From: Ecdyonurus torrentis
Lineage: Eukaryota; Arthropoda; Insecta; Ephemeroptera; Heptageniidae
NCBI GenBank assembly: GCA_949318235.1
Contig: OX439136.1
Location: 17,825,786-17,889,785 of the forward strand
Direction of reading: 5' to 3'
DNA: 64,000 nt
Position numbers and translations under genes: made by a program. Numbering within the stretch: position 1 is the first letter of the stretch; each line of letters starts with the position of its first letter. Of this stretch, positions 1 through 17,197 are shown piece after piece. Under the pieces are notes generated by a model, which was given only the letters and a program-made list of their open reading frames with translations, did no database searches and was not told the origin of the DNA.

Positions 1-204
1 CAATAATAATAATAATAGAGCGTTTGATTAATAACACCACATATTTTATTATATGATAATACTTTTGCTTCGAGGTTCACGAATTCTATGAAACTTATGC
101 TGCATTTATATCAAGTATAAATGTTGGTAAATTAGAATAATATAAATAATTATGATTTTTACAACATAATATGATTTGTAACATTGTTATTAATAAGTAA
201 AGGG

Positions 205-705
205 TGGATTATGCTGTATTGAATACATTGTGCTGAAAATGAGCTAGCATAAATATTACGTTTGATTTGATTTGTTTATTGTTATCCAAAAACAGACAAT
301 CTTACTTGTCCAATACATTGGTGGTACACAGTACACACAGTACATATACATAATATACAAATTGCATGATATACATAAAAATAAAAGACAAAAATAATAA
401 TATAATACTTTTTTACAAATTATTACAGAACACATTGCACATTGCATTGTTTATTATTATTATTATTATCTGTGTTAAAAGCATATATCAAACTTACAAC
501 ATAATTTATTCTCTAATGATATATTTTAAACTTTACCTATATGAATATTAATATTAATTTTTATAAAGGATATAATGTGTCACACGGAAAAAAATATACG
601 TTGAACAAATTGTGCTGAAAATGCAGAGGTATATGGCATAATTATTGCGTGTATCCAAGCGCTTTTTCAATACAATGTATTCAATACAATATAATCTATT
701 CTATG
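205..705. mobile_element. Foldback element (about 37-bp imperfect inverted ends)
   Basis: Sequence at 207-243 (GATTATGCTGTATTGAATAC...) matches the reverse complement of 662-700 (GATTATATTGTATTGAATAC...) with few differences. The block TTGTGCTGAAAATG occurs twice as a direct repeat, near 228 and 611. The interior is AT-rich and non-coding. Confidence 0.5.
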
Positions 706-1684
706 CTATATTAACTATTATATAAAGCATATTATAATAATAATAAATGATTTTTATTAATAACAGCATACAGTATTTATGCTGTTTTGACTTTAATGTA
801 GCATACAATTATATTTATGTAATTTTTTCTTTCCTTGTATTTGAGAATTATTTTGTAGTCTTTCTATGGTATATCTCCTCAATGTTTAAATTGCATCGCA
901 AAATACAGTATATAAATTAATTTTTTAAATCTTATTTATGTTTAAATTATTTTTCTTTATCTGTTATTTACTCATTTATATTTATATTTTCTTTTTCTTC
1001 TATTCATTTTTTATACTTGGAACTCTAAATATTATTGCTGACATTTTTATTATTATTATACTATTAGTGAGATATAGCTCAATAAAATTCTCTTTGAGAA
1101 ACGGTGAAAATAAATGCAATAAAAAATTTCATATTGAAAAATTTATAAGATCTAAAATTCTGCACAAATCATTTGATTTTTTATTCTATATATAGAATAA
1201 TATGAAATATTTTACATAAAGAACCTTTTTCTTTTCTCTTTTGGTATAAATTATGTAACCACGCTACATAAATTTGCAATAAATTATGTTACTAAAAACT
1301 TTTTAATCAGCGACTTGAGAATATCACAACTCACTAAAGTGCTATAAAATTGAAATTATAACAGTATGGAAAAATGAAAAACTCATTAATATTATGTTAT
1401 AATGAGTTACAGAGACACATAATTTTGCAAAAGTTTAGAATATATATTTTGTCCCTAAGAGTATATTTAATACTAAAAATTGAAATTATAAAACATAACA
1501 TAAAATATTTATATTTAAAAAAACTGAGGACTAAAATTGCCTGATCTGATGACCAGAAGGAAAAGAAAAATGTCATTCTGTCATATTTTCCCCCCTTAAA
1601 TTTAAATTTTGGTGCTCATTATTCAATTTTATAATTAAAAAAGTAATAACAATTTTTAACCTACTAAAATAAATCTTTTTGTCC

Positions 1685-1713
<29 letters not shown>
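1685..1713. repeat. Poly-A run (29)
   Basis: Uninterrupted A run; no adjacent open frame or target-site duplication shows it to be a retrotransposed tail. Confidence 0.9.
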
Positions 1714-1715
<2 letters not shown>

Positions 1716-2077
1716 AACATTTTTTTTTTTCTGAAATAACTGAAATAAGTGAAATTCTTTGCTCTCGTGTTTACCTTATACCTTTATATTTCTTACTTTT
1801 ATTTCAATCAATTCAGTGGAACTATCAATTTGGAAATTTGCAAATATATATCGCAAAAATCTTAAACATTTATCTATTTATTGCTCTTTTTGTATCGATT
1901 TAGTTTTGTAATAATAGTAATTATAATCTACTTTAATTCATGTTTTGCATTTATTATAATTTTGTTAGTGCATGTTGATTGTAGGAGACTGGAAATAAAG
2001 ATTTTTTGACAACTTGCATCAAAATTCATAGTAATCAGATAATCACGCTATTAAGTTTTTTTTTTTCTTTTTTTCTT

Positions 2078-2079
<2 letters not shown>

Positions 2080-2111
<32 letters not shown>
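2080..2111. repeat. Poly-T run (32)
   Basis: Uninterrupted T run preceded by a T-rich tract from about 2056. Confidence 0.9.
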
Positions 2112-2113
<2 letters not shown>

Positions 2114-3663
2114 CAAACAGAAGAAATGAAGTAACAAAAATTGATCAAAGTTTGTAACAATGAGAAACTCTCTAGTACAAGTTGCTAATTAATAGTTAAG
2201 CACAATATTTAAAACTTATATCCTCTTTAATATTTAAAGAATAAAAATAAAACTTGTTTTATATCTTTTAAGATAAAAAAGACTTCTCTATTATCTTGCT
2301 GAAGAACAAAAAATCTTTTAATAAGTACAAAAAATATAATGCCATTTATTACATTTCAAAAACATAAAAAAAAAATATTGATTTCTATTTTTTAATATTA
2401 TTTGAGTCACGCAAAACATTGAACCATTACCTTGACCATGAAACATAATAAATTTATTTTTGGTTTTTTTATGATGATAGTGGTGCTATCTGGTAATATT
2501 TGTATGAACTAATACTATATTTTAAGAGGGAGGCGTGGTTGAAAAGAAAAAAAAAATCAGTTTGTATGGGGCGCGCCCTTGTTACTTTTTGGTTTTGCCC
2601 TTAGTATTTAGACACGCGTGTACCGGCACAGTATAAACTACAAGGGGAAATATCGTTATATCAGGCAAGTTATCATATTATATCTTAATAAAAAATTGTG
2701 TTCTTTTTCTTAAAAAAAAAAAATTAAGATTCATATTTTTTTAGATTATGTTAAAATATTTTTTAAATATTTAATCGCACTTTTTTTATACAATACTCAA
2801 ATTTTGTCACGTTATAAAAATGTACATTTATAATAATTTTATATTTAAAAATATATATACAGTATAATATAAGTATATTGTTTGATTCCTATATAAATAT
2901 TTCAGTAAAAGTTTTTTTTTTTTATACGCTCAATTTCATTTTGCGCTCCGTAGTAATTAAAATTGTATAATGGAACACTTAAAGAAAAAAAAAGTCAAGT
3001 CAAATAAAATAAAAATTGCAATGTTAAATTAGGCGTTTAATATATTAATTCTAATTTAAAACAGTTAAATAATCGCTTTTGTTTGTTAGAAACTTTATTT
3101 TTCTTTGTTGTTATTGGTAAACGTTTTGTGTGATTTTAATACTAAAATATAGTATTATAGATGTATAATTTTATATGAAGGTATTTATTTTGTTAAATAA
3201 AAAAAGCAATTTATTTTTATAATCGTGTGTTTCTATGTATTCTATTCGCAAAGATTCTAAATTCAACATATTTCATAACTTTTTTATATAATAAAGTGTG
3301 CTGTTATAAATTCAAAATCTACGAAATCTAAATCAAAATGCATGTATCTTTATCGTTGGTTAAGGTAAATGGTATGCCCGGTATGGATTCCGATGTTGGT
3401 GTTAAAGAAGAAGAAAGAAAAAAACTCATAATAATAATAATAAAAAGGAATTTTATATATGTATAGATTGAATTTGGGAACTATATAGTTAAATGATAAT
3501 ACGATTAATAAAGGTATTCATAATTTGATTTTAATAAAATATTTCTATATTTCATTATAAGATTAAACGTATATATATGCTAAATATGTGCTAACAATTA
3601 ATAATAAAAGCAATACTTTTAATATTATTACATCTAAAATTCACATTGATAATCTTAAGATAA

Positions 3664-3665
<2 letters not shown>

Positions 3666-3753
<88 letters not shown>
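3666..3753. repeat. (TC)n microsatellite
   Basis: Pure dinucleotide array of about 44 units. Confidence 0.95.
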
Positions 3754-3755
<2 letters not shown>

Positions 3756-5479
3756 GCTTGAAGAAATTTATTTTACCAACTACAGTTTAAACTTGCTACC
3801 TTTGTTGTTATAAATTTGACTTAAATTTCTTTGTTTTCACTGCTAGGTAATTTAAAAAGAAAAAAAAGTACAAAAAATCAATAGGCATTTGTTATTTTTG
3901 TATTAAAAAAATATATATAATACAAAAAATTGTACAAAATTAACCTTATCATCTAGTAATCAAATGGGGGAGGGAAAAATAAAAAATAAATTTTGAAACG
4001 AGAAAAAAAAAGTCATTAAAATTGATTGTCGTCTCATTTAAAAACTACACGCTAAAAATGTCTATAAAATTATTACGCTTTTATATATAAAATTTTGCAT
4101 GTGATCATGCGACACTATAATAGTAATAATTTTTATGTATTAAAATAAATAAAATTAAAAAAAAAAAAAGTTAAACTAAATTTGTATATTTATTTTTTAG
4201 AAAAAAAAAAGTTTTGGTTTTGTACTATAATTAATTTTCAACTATTTAATTATTTATTTCTACAAATTTTAATATTGTGTGGTAGTAAATTTGTTTACTT
4301 TTCATAATTACATGCGAATCTGAATATAATAATAAACCACAGAGGTTGTTTAATACAGAGTATATAAACATATATATTATGTTCCTTTCATTATGGTAGT
4401 AATATTTAACTCTCGCATTTTAAATTAATTCCATTTCAAATTTATGTTTTCCTTTTAAAATTTTTGAAGCATTTTTGTTTGCATTGTTATTCATAATTTA
4501 CACTAAAATCGCTGAAAATGTATAAAACTGACTAAAAATAGTTTTTGTTTTCTGCCTTTCTTTTTTCCTTTACCATATTATGCAGTTATGGTACTTTAAG
4601 AATACATAAGGATGAAAGCGGAATTTATTTTAAAAAAATCTTCTAATATATTAAACACATGGAAAAAATAATGAAATATTACATCCCTATATTCACTAAC
4701 GGGTATAATAAAAATAAAAAAAAATAAAAAAAAAACAAACAAAAAAAAACGTCAAAATTATACTAGCTAATTTTTAGCAACAGTTGTACGATGCACTGGA
4801 GGTTATCGGTTAAAAATATTATTAAAAATTTATATTGCTTAAAACACGTAAAAGTATGTCTAGTATATTTCTCATTTAAATATCTCCGGAATTAGTGGTG
4901 TAGTTTTCTCAATAATCACAAAAAAACTGGTTTTGCCTCATTAGCGTAATAGGGGCCCCTTAGCTTTCCCTGCGTTACCCCGCGCGCAAAACCGAAAAGC
5001 TCTATTTAATGTTACATTACGTTATAGCTTATGTTACTTAAACTTGAATGATTATTTATACTTTTCCAACTCTGCATTCATATGCTATATAAAAACATAA
5101 ATGCAGCATAAATTTTTTTTTCTTTCCGTTCATAAAGTCTTATGATAATTTAATTAATTTTTATTGTTTTACCTAAAAGCTTTGTGTTCTGAGTTCTGAA
5201 ATTTTTATCATTTTTTGTTCACGTTGATTTTGAAAATAATGCCATTAGAAAATTAGGGTGTAATATTTGGAGTTTTACAGAAACTTATAACTCCAAATTA
5301 AAACCCTTCACAAAATAATTTTACTGTATTCATATACATATAAGTATATAACTAACATAAAACGTTGTATTTAGAATTTTATAGGATTGAATTGAATTTC
5401 AACAGAATATTTCAAAAACAAATATATCGTATAATATGATTAACTATATTATAGATCATACGCTTTGTTACGTGGTTTT

Positions 5480-5482
<3 letters not shown>

Positions 5483-5518
<36 letters not shown>

Positions 5519-5535
5519 TCCCTCTCCCTCTCCCT
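5483..5535. repeat. Compound (TC)n-(CTCCCT)n microsatellite
   Basis: TC units grade into hexameric CTCCCT units at the 3' end. Confidence 0.9.
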
Positions 5536-6055
5536 TCCTAATTATTTCTAGATATTTTATTGGAATATTCAACATTAGAGTTTTGAAACTTGAGATAAAA
5601 TGAAATTTTGAACATAGCAAAAATTTTGCTTACTCTCCTCCTCCTCTCTCTTTAAATTTTGAATACTTATAAATACTTAAAATAACTCAAAATAATTGTT
5701 ATCTTAATTTAAAATATAAGGCAACATTGAACAATCAACCCACATAATAAAATAAAGTTACATGATATCATGAAAGTATTATGTAACAAGTTAGAGTTAT
5801 ATTACTTGTTATATTGTTTTGTTTCGTGTGTGTAATATGTGTGTGTGTGTGAGAGTGGGCGAAAAAAACATCTGCTGACCATAATGTATATTATATATAC
5901 TAACTAACCAAACTCACAGGATACGCACATTAAGCTTCATATAGTTTTCACATACATTTTGTTGTTATACATTTATTATTATAAACTATGATATCACTCA
6001 TCTTTACATTCTTTGTTTTGTTATTTCTATCTTTTGTTTTAAGTGTTACTTTTAA

Positions 6056-6367
6056 AGGCGTAGAACACCTTGAACCAAAAAGTTGCGTAATATCCTATAA
6101 AACCTAAAAATCAACGTTGATTTGGCCGGAGTCATTGATTTCTAATTTAATTATTTTGCATTCACAAAATGCCGCTGCCGGTCACTGGCGTCATAGCTCA
6201 CTTGTTTTCGCGCGCGTAAACCGGGTGAGCTGTGACGTCAGTGACCGGGAGTTGCATTTTGTGAATGGAAAATAAATTAGAAATCAATGAATCCGGCTAA
6301 ATCAACGTTGATTTTCAGGTTTGTTAGGATATTAAGCAACATTTTTTGTTCAAGGTGTTCTACGCCT
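6056..6367. mobile_element. TTAA-flanked foldback element (AGGCGTAGAACACC ends)
   Basis: TTAA at 6052-6055 and 6368-6371 bracket a 312-bp element whose ends are AGGCGTAGAACACCTTGAAC and the reverse complement of it. The complementarity continues inward (ATCAACGTTGAT, AATTAGAAATCAATGA, CACAAAATGC, GGTCACTG) to a GC-rich centre with GCGCGCGTAAACC. It contains TGACGTCA at 6233-6240. TTAA target duplication is the habit of piggyBac-type transposases, so this is probably a non-autonomous relative. Confidence 0.8.
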
Positions 6368-6371
6368 TTAA

Positions 6372-7271
6372 GTGTTATGTACTTTATTTTTAAAGATTTA
6401 AAGTACATAGTTTTTTAGATATTTTCTCAATTTAAATTTTAACACAATTACATTTTTTAGTCTACCTAATTTTGTATTTGTAGAACTTGTGCTGATGCTG
6501 CGTGTTTAACAGTGAAGAAGTGAAGAAAGTGGGAGAGAGAAGGAGAGAGAGAGAGAGAGAGTTCATATCATTTAGTTCTGTCTTTTTAATTCAGTACCAT
6601 TTTTGTGTGTACGAAATACAAAAATTTAATGGGAAAATTTTCTTTCAGAGGTAAAAACAAAAATGTAAATTTTTTTGCATATTCTCATACTCTAAATGTG
6701 AAGCCGTTTGTATTTTTTTTTTTTTTTTTTTTTGTATTTTTATTTTATTATTATTTTTTTTTTTTGACTTTTATTCTTTTATTAACATAAAAAGGCAGTT
6801 TTTGTAAATTAAGTACGCTGTTGATAATTTCATACACATGGATGATTTTAGTGATTATCTTTTCACTGGAAAAAGTCCTTGATATATATTTTTTTTTTAT
6901 TCAAAAAAAAAAAATACATAACGTTTCTTTTGAAAAACGTAGAACAACACATTTATTATTAATATATTGCATGAAAGAAGCAGAAAAAAAAAGTTTAAAA
7001 AAATGCAAATATTTGATCGTATTTTGTTAATTTTCTAATTTTAATCCCACAATAGGAACACATAAGTTTATTATATATAAATTGTGTGAGCTACAAAAAT
7101 CAATTGATATTAATAATGTGTAAGGTTGAAGCTCACACTCCTGCATGTCAGTATGTCAAAAAACGACGCCCCAAAGCAATAATCTTTGTTCCTTTTCATG
7201 TCAAACAAAAACCTCTGATTTTTTATACATTTTCTTACTTCTCGTTTTAAAGTAGAAGGATCGATATTCAA

Positions 7272-7315
<44 letters not shown>

Positions 7316-7445
7316 TTTGAAGTGAAAATTGATAAATATAGAATTTTAAAAATGTATATATGCCATGCAGTTAATAAACATAATTTATACATTTTCAATA
7401 GGTCGTTTTTGAAACTATAGTATTTATTGCTGCACAAATAAATAT
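6372..7445. other. Gene-free stretch
   Basis: AT-rich with a short GA repeat (6541-6560), a T-rich tract near 6713-6765 and a T run at 7276-7312. Open frames here are low-complexity Phe/Lys-rich and not credible. Confidence 0.5.
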
Positions 7446-7598
7446 ACAGTTCTCGGCCAGTACTAGTTCGAGCGGATACAGTGTAATTAACTATATAAAG
7501 TCAACTGTGATTAACTAGTAGGTTTATAACACACTCTCTGATTGGTTTAGCACCGCGGATACAGCTTTTGGCGGGAACGACCAAAAGGCCAGAGTGTA
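7446..7598. mobile_element. Dispersed short element, copy 1 (TACAGTTCTCGGCC end)
   Basis: Shares about 140 bp with 10062-10205: TACTARTTCGAG, CAGTGTAATTAACTAT, TAAAGTCAACTGTGATT, TAGGTTTATAACAC and CTCTCTGATTGGTTTAG. The outer ends (TACAGTTCTCGGCC and, reversed, TACACTCTGGCC) resemble weak inverted repeats beside TA, suggesting a Tc1/mariner-like MITE. A SINE is an alternative, but I see no convincing internal promoter. Confidence 0.55.
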
Positions 7599-7803
7599 TA
7601 TCATATATTTTTACGAATGCAACAAAGTCAAAAAACCAACAACTTTAAAATATATTTATAAAGAAAAGAAATATAGAAAAAAGGAAAAAAAATTGCGTAT
7701 TTATTACTAATTTCTTCAAACATTTATGCTTTTTTATTTTTTTTTCTATGGTTTATTAAATTAAATAAATATGTATTGCCATGAATTTTAAAATATATGC
7801 TAG

Positions 7804-7841
<38 letters not shown>

Positions 7842-8036
7842 TCTAAAGGTCTGTTTAAACGAAGCATTATTTTTAATATTATATAAGTACATTTGATTTC
7901 ATTCAAAACTAAACTTCAACGCAATCAAATTTATTGCATAATTGAACATAATTGTTCCATGTAAACATGGGCCAATTCTAGTGTTTAAACAAATCTTGAA
8001 CAATGGGTTTTGTGAGGTTAACTTTATTATGAATTG

Positions 8037-8344
8037 CTACTCCGCATGACATCATATTTAATGCGCTTGGAGGCCATGCTGTAGTAGTGATTAACATTGC
8101 TCAGCGTATGGCAAACTTCGTTGTTGGCTATTTTCTTTGGAAAATTGCGTAATTTTTTGTTACTCTTATTTTTCTTACATACTTGAGATACTAATAAAAC
8201 TTATTGACATCATCAATGTTTTCAAAACTATTGTAATGTATTTTTAAACTGTCAAAATAAGTTATTTTTCTATGTGGCCCGATTGTTGACCCATGTTGTT
8301 GGCCCATGTTGACTTTAACAGGAATGCATAATTATATACCCTAT
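8037..8344 (+). mobile_element. Dispersed short element, AGGGTG family, copy at 8.0 kb
   Basis: Shares ATGCGCTTGGAGGCCAT with the 30.5-kb copy (on the opposite strand there), and TTTGGAAAATT, ACTTGAGATACTAAT and a CCCATGTTGACTTTAACAGG block with the 15.3- and 33.8-kb copies. It ends ACCCTAT. The 5' terminus is degraded. Confidence 0.6.
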
Positions 8345-10061
<1,717 letters not shown>

Positions 10062-10205
10062 CAATTCTCCCAATACTAATTCGAGAGGATGCAGTCTGGA
10101 TGCAGTGTAATTAACTATGTAAAGTCAACTGTGATTGGCTGGTAGGTTTATAACACGCTCTCTGATTGGTTTAGTACTCCGGATGCAGCTTTTGGCGAGA
10201 AAGAC
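10062..10205. mobile_element. Dispersed short element, copy 2 (partner of 7446-7598)
   Basis: Same order of blocks as the 7.45-kb copy in the same orientation. GGATGCAG is duplicated in its left part (near 10087 and 10100), which the other copy lacks. Flanking sequence is otherwise unrelated. Confidence 0.55.
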
Positions 10206-11210
10206 GTTGTTTTGGCATACGTATATATATATTATTATTAAACACGGTGAAACAGGAAAATCTACTTATCAAATCTTTCCGTGCAAAAAAAAAAAAAAGA
10301 CGCTAAATTACAAACGCACAAATAATAATCATATAACTTTTTTCTGTTATATAATTAAACTGCAATAAAAGAAAAAAAATCAATTAATATTTAATCAATA
10401 TTAAATTTCAATTATTTATACGTTTAGTAAAGTGCTAACAATGCAGGTCATGTGTCACATTGTTATTGTAAATCTATTGTTTGTCTGACGTTGTTAATCT
10501 TAATGTATTATTACTATGTTATAACAATATAACATACAAAATATCGTTAACAATGCTATACTACGTATTACATTAACGAGAATACGTAACTAGTAGTATT
10601 ATTACTGCAAGACTGATAATCAAATCGTAATGTTGTGACAAGTAAAGTCAATTGTATTACTGGGATTTGTGATAACAAAAACATAATATAGATTAATACT
10701 TTGAATCAAATCAACTGTAAAAATATATATGTAAATTCAATTAAATGAGTTGAATATATTTTGAATTATTTTTGTCGATATTTTTTTTTTTATGTTACAA
10801 TTTAAATGTTACGAACTTTAACTTTTTTTAGTGTAAAAAAAAAGTTTGTATAGATTTTATATTATTTAATTATTGGATTTTTACTTCTTTTTTTTTTTTT
10901 TTTTTTTTTTCTTAAATCAGATATACCATGATAAAATTTATTCATTTAATTTTAGAAAACTTAAAAAAAAAAATCTCTTGCCATTATGCAAAGGAGAATA
11001 TGTTTAAATTTTTGCATTGAATTTTTTATTATGCATTTAAAAAAAAAATGATATTGCTTTTCTTAAATTGTTTTTGAGAATACGTTCCTATGTATTGCAT
11101 TTTATATTATCTTCTGTTCGTTTGCATAATAATAAAATATTTAATTTGATACGATATTCAAACTGCATACAAAATAGAAATTATTTTATTTATAAATGCG
11201 TATACATATA

Positions 11211-11370
11211 CAGTCCACGCCACCTAAGGATGCGACCAATGAGAGAACGCCTAAAAACTCTCCATTTAGTTAACATTACCCCACCTCCTAGTGACCTTGA
11301 GCGCTTGAGCGTCTATTGGCTCGTGGCTCGATTTCGATTAATCGCAAACATCCTTAGGTGGCACGGACTG
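11211..11370. mobile_element. TA-flanked MITE with CAGTCCRYGCCACCTAAGGATG ends, copy 1
   Basis: A 160-bp element. The left end CAGTCCACGCCACCTAAGG and right end, reversed, CAGTCCGTGCCACCTAAGG are inverted repeats, with TA on both sides as for Tc1/mariner insertions. The interior is markedly less AT-rich than its surroundings. An extra partial end (AGGTGGCATGGACTATA) sits just outside at about 11373-11389, so a second end was duplicated or two copies were nested. An open frame crossing it is incidental. Confidence 0.75.
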
Positions 11371-11398
11371 TAGGTGGCATGGACTATAATATACTACA

Positions 11399-14091
<2,693 letters not shown>

Positions 14092-14582
14092 TGCAATATA
14101 ATGTTGAATGAGGAAAGTGAATTTTTTTAACCCCCACTTTTTATGACATTTTTGAAAAGAGCGTTAAAAAATTTTAAAGCGTTATTTTTTCTTAGAACGA
14201 TTGGAGAATGAGAAGTATTTTTCATTAATTTTTGAAAATCGACCTAAAAAGCCTGTGACGTCATCAATCGGGCATTTATTTCAAAAAATATTAACCGTAT
14301 AAGGTTCAGTAGCCAGTTTTTTGAAATCCTGAGGACGAGCTGATTTCATTAAACTGGTTACTGAATCTCGAACGATTAGTATTTGCCGAGAAAAAAAGAG
14401 GACTGATGACGTCACAGGCTTTCTAGGCCGATTTTCAAAAATTAATTAAAAAATACTTCGCATTCTCCAATCGTCCTAAGAAAAAGTAGCGCCTCAAAAT
14501 TTTTTAAAGCTGTTTCCAAAAATATCATAAACTCAACCAAAAAATGTAAATTCACCTTCCTCATTACAGTGTATTATATTGC
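14092..14582. mobile_element. Large foldback element carrying two TGACGTCA sites
   Basis: The ends TGCAATATAAT and ATTATATTGCA pair. So do ATGAGGAAAGTGAAT with ATTCACCTTCCTCAT, GACGATTGGAGAATG with its complement, ATTAATTTTTGAAAATCG, and AAGCCTGTGACGTCATC. The arms are roughly 200 bp each with mismatches and small gaps, around a centre near 14330. It shares its inner arm with the 34.3-kb foldback. No coding capacity. Confidence 0.75.
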
Positions 14583-14749
14583 ATCACTGATTTAAAAACT
14601 TCATTTGTCCCTATGACTTCATCGCATTTGAAACCTCGAGAAACGAATAAAACACTTTTTTTTATATATAACATATATATTTTTGCATTATACATATTGC
14701 TTCAAATTAATGCAGAAAATATGAACATACACACAAAAAAGTACTGTTT

Positions 14750-14781
<32 letters not shown>

Positions 14782-15303
14782 GAGATTGTAGAAAAGATTT
14801 TGCCAGGACATACTGTATCAGTAATGCTCACAAATAGCACTAAAGAAAAAAAATGTGCCTATAGATCAGTGACAATATCATGTTTTGGGTTGACCCCAAT
14901 GTAGGAATAACGCTATAAATCTGAATAGTACCCAAAATGCTGTTATTGCGGTCAGCCCATAGCATAAGGTTGTTACTTATGGGCAGTCTGTGATAGTATA
15001 CCCTCCATTTATTATTAATATTATTGTATTTGCGAAATTTTGTCTTAAACGATTTTTAAGACAGCTTCTGCAATGGACCGTAAAAAAAAAAATGAAATTA
15101 GAGACATAATTGTAGTTTATAGTAACAAAATGTACGTTGGTCTAATCATTACTTACAATGCGACATTATTGAGCGATTATTGTAATATTATATAGACTTA
15201 TTAATGCATTACTTCATATATATATTTATATACATATATATATAGAATATATATGTAATATATTTACATATGTTTTGAAAATATTTTGAATTGGTCTTAT
15301 CTA
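14583..15303. other. Gene-free stretch
   Basis: AT-rich with a T run at 14754-14780. The segment 14880-15000 is less AT-rich (GGGTTGACCCCAATG, GGTCAGCCCATAGC, TTATGGGCAG) without a recognised identity. Confidence 0.4.
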
Positions 15304-15610
15304 CAGGGTGTGTACGCATGACGTCATTCTGAGTGCTTTTCGGTGCTCTTCTTGAGCAATGAATACCATTGCTTAGCATAGGACAAACATAGTTTTTGGC
15401 TATTTGCTTTGGAAAATTAGCTATTTTTTGGTCATTATTATTTTTCTTGCATACTTGAGGTACTAATTCAACCTGTTAACAGCATCAATTCTCTCAAAAA
15501 AAAGTGCGAAGTATTTTTAAACTTGCAAAATGTGCCATTTTCCTATACCGGCCAATGTTACTTAGTACTCACTTATGACGTCGACTTTAACATGAATGAA
15601 ACCACCCTAT
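15304..15610 (+). mobile_element. Dispersed short element, AGGGTG family, copy at 15.3 kb
   Basis: The most complete copy: starts CAGGGTGTGTACGCATGACGTCAT and ends TGACGTCGACTTTAACATG...ACCACCCTAT in segments, with AGGGTG/CACCCT ends inverted to one another. It contains TGACGTCA at 15319-15326. About 307 bp, no coding frame. Confidence 0.7.
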
Positions 15611-16867
15611 TATTGAATGACAAACTGAAACAACAATATAAATTCGATCAGTACAGTGTCCCAAGTTTGATTTTGTAAATAATGTGTATTTTCATTAATA
15701 AATTGTGTCACCGATATAATATGTTGTAAAATAATATTTAAACTTGAGAACTATACGGAAACAAAAGTTAGAGTATACAATTTCAAATTAATTTTTTATA
15801 TATACTATATTTTTACCCCATGCTGTGCCTTTAAGTAATCAATAAAATGTTGGGATTGAAAGTAAGATACAGTACACGCAGTTTTAATTAAAAACAAAAG
15901 AATATGCACGACTTTTTTTATAGTCTGTTTATTTTTAATACAGAAGGGAGTAAAAGTGTATAAATATATATATATTTTTTTAATCAATCAATATGTATTA
16001 TAAAATAATGTTTTTATTAAAAATTTTAGTATGTTGTTCATAATAAATATTTTATAAGTTGAAAATTAAAAAAATAAATATTCATGTTATTCTATGCACG
16101 CAGGGGGAAATTTTTTTAATGCAAATTCTTGTGCTAAAAAACATGAGAATTTTTTGTTATTATTATTATTATTTCTGTACTATTTTCATGGCACCAAAAA
16201 AATGTGGGGGGGGGGGGGGGAGGCATGTGTCTTTGATTTTAGTTGAGACTGATATTTAATTATTTATGTCAATTTTTGTCAACCTCTATAGCCTTTCACA
16301 GTAAAAAAAAATATATATATTATATAATTAAATACTAATACTAATAAAAGTTACTAACACCTGAGTTTTGTGTACATTTTTAAATACAGTATAAGTTTTA
16401 TAACTAAAAGTTGATATTACATGCTTTCTGCCTTTGTGCTTATAAAATTGTTCTCTTGTTTACCACCGTGATCTTTCTATAACTACATAAAATATTATGA
16501 AAATTTACCATCCAATCTTAAAAATCTAAACAATAACAATTTTTTTTCTAAAAAAAATAAAAAATCAACATTTTTTTGTTTATATAACGTTAAGAATTAC
16601 ACTGGCCAGAATAATTAGATCCTCTAACTCAAAAGTTGACGATATCAATAGTACTTATGTATACCGCTTATTTAAATGTGGAATATTATATAAGATTTCA
16701 ATTCATATGCGTTTGCATGTCAATATATATTTATAGTGAGATTACATTTCAAATTTTTTTCATTTATACGTATGTACTTTATATTGATATTTATTATAGT
16801 AGATAATCACTAGACCAACGCTTGTAATATGTATTTATTGTCACTATATGAACATGAAATGTCTGGG
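15611..16867. other. Gene-free stretch
   Basis: AT-rich, with a G run of 15 at 16206-16220. No gene recognised. The frames at 15805-15987 (minus) and 16059-16259 (plus) are AT-rich chance frames. Confidence 0.45.
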
Positions 16868-16871
16868 TTAA

Positions 16872-17197
16872 GGGAGTAGGGGACCGACGTTGGCCATTAG
16901 ATTCAAACTTTTCTCGTCAAAAAATTCTGAAATTTTGCACAATGATACTTCAGCTTGAGACAATTTCAAATATATGAACATTTTGGAAGGTCACGCTGCA
17001 AATTAATTTTGTATGATTTTTTGAAATTGTAAGCCGATAAGGCCCGATGTTAATTTCAATAATTTTTTTCGAGACGGTCAAACATCATGACATTTTTATC
17101 TCGGCTAGGTGTGACCCTTAGCTACACAATGACATAAAATTTAAACCCAAAACACTTCTAGTTTTTGAGATATAAAGTTAGTAGGTACCCTACTTCC
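16872..17197 (+). mobile_element. TTAA-flanked MITE, GGGAGTAGGG family, copy 1
   Basis: TTAA at 16868-16871 and 17198-17201 bracket 326 bp. The left end GGGAGTAGGGGACCGACG and the right end GGTACCCTACTTCC are inverted repeats. The interior includes GACGGTCAAACATCATGA, GTGACCCTTAGCTACACAATGACA and CACTTCTAGTTTTTGAGATAT, all conserved in the copies at 25.5 kb (inverted) and 41.4 kb. Probably mobilised by a piggyBac-like transposase. Confidence 0.8.

Larger units (their letters stand above)
706..6051. other. Gene-free AT-rich stretch
   Basis: No coding exon, RNA gene or clear element is recognised. It contains an A run at 1685-1713, a T run at 2080-2111, CT repeats at 3666-3753 and 5483-5535, and two small less AT-rich patches (2555-2640 with GGGCGCGCCC, and 4930-5000 with CCCCGCGCGCAAAACC) that I cannot explain. 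Probably intronic. Confidence 0.5.

Noticed and set aside
2555..2640. GC-richer patch as a promoter or CpG island
   Set aside because: Only a few CpG and one GGGCGCGCCC palindrome in under 100 bp, with no linked exon.
3666..3753. Simple tandem arrays as CRISPR-like arrays
   Set aside because: All arrays have 1-6 bp units without unique spacers; the composition and introns are eukaryotic.
11068..11373. 101-codon + strand open frame
   Set aside because: Its less AT-rich second half is exactly the CAGTCC MITE; the first half is AT-rich noise.
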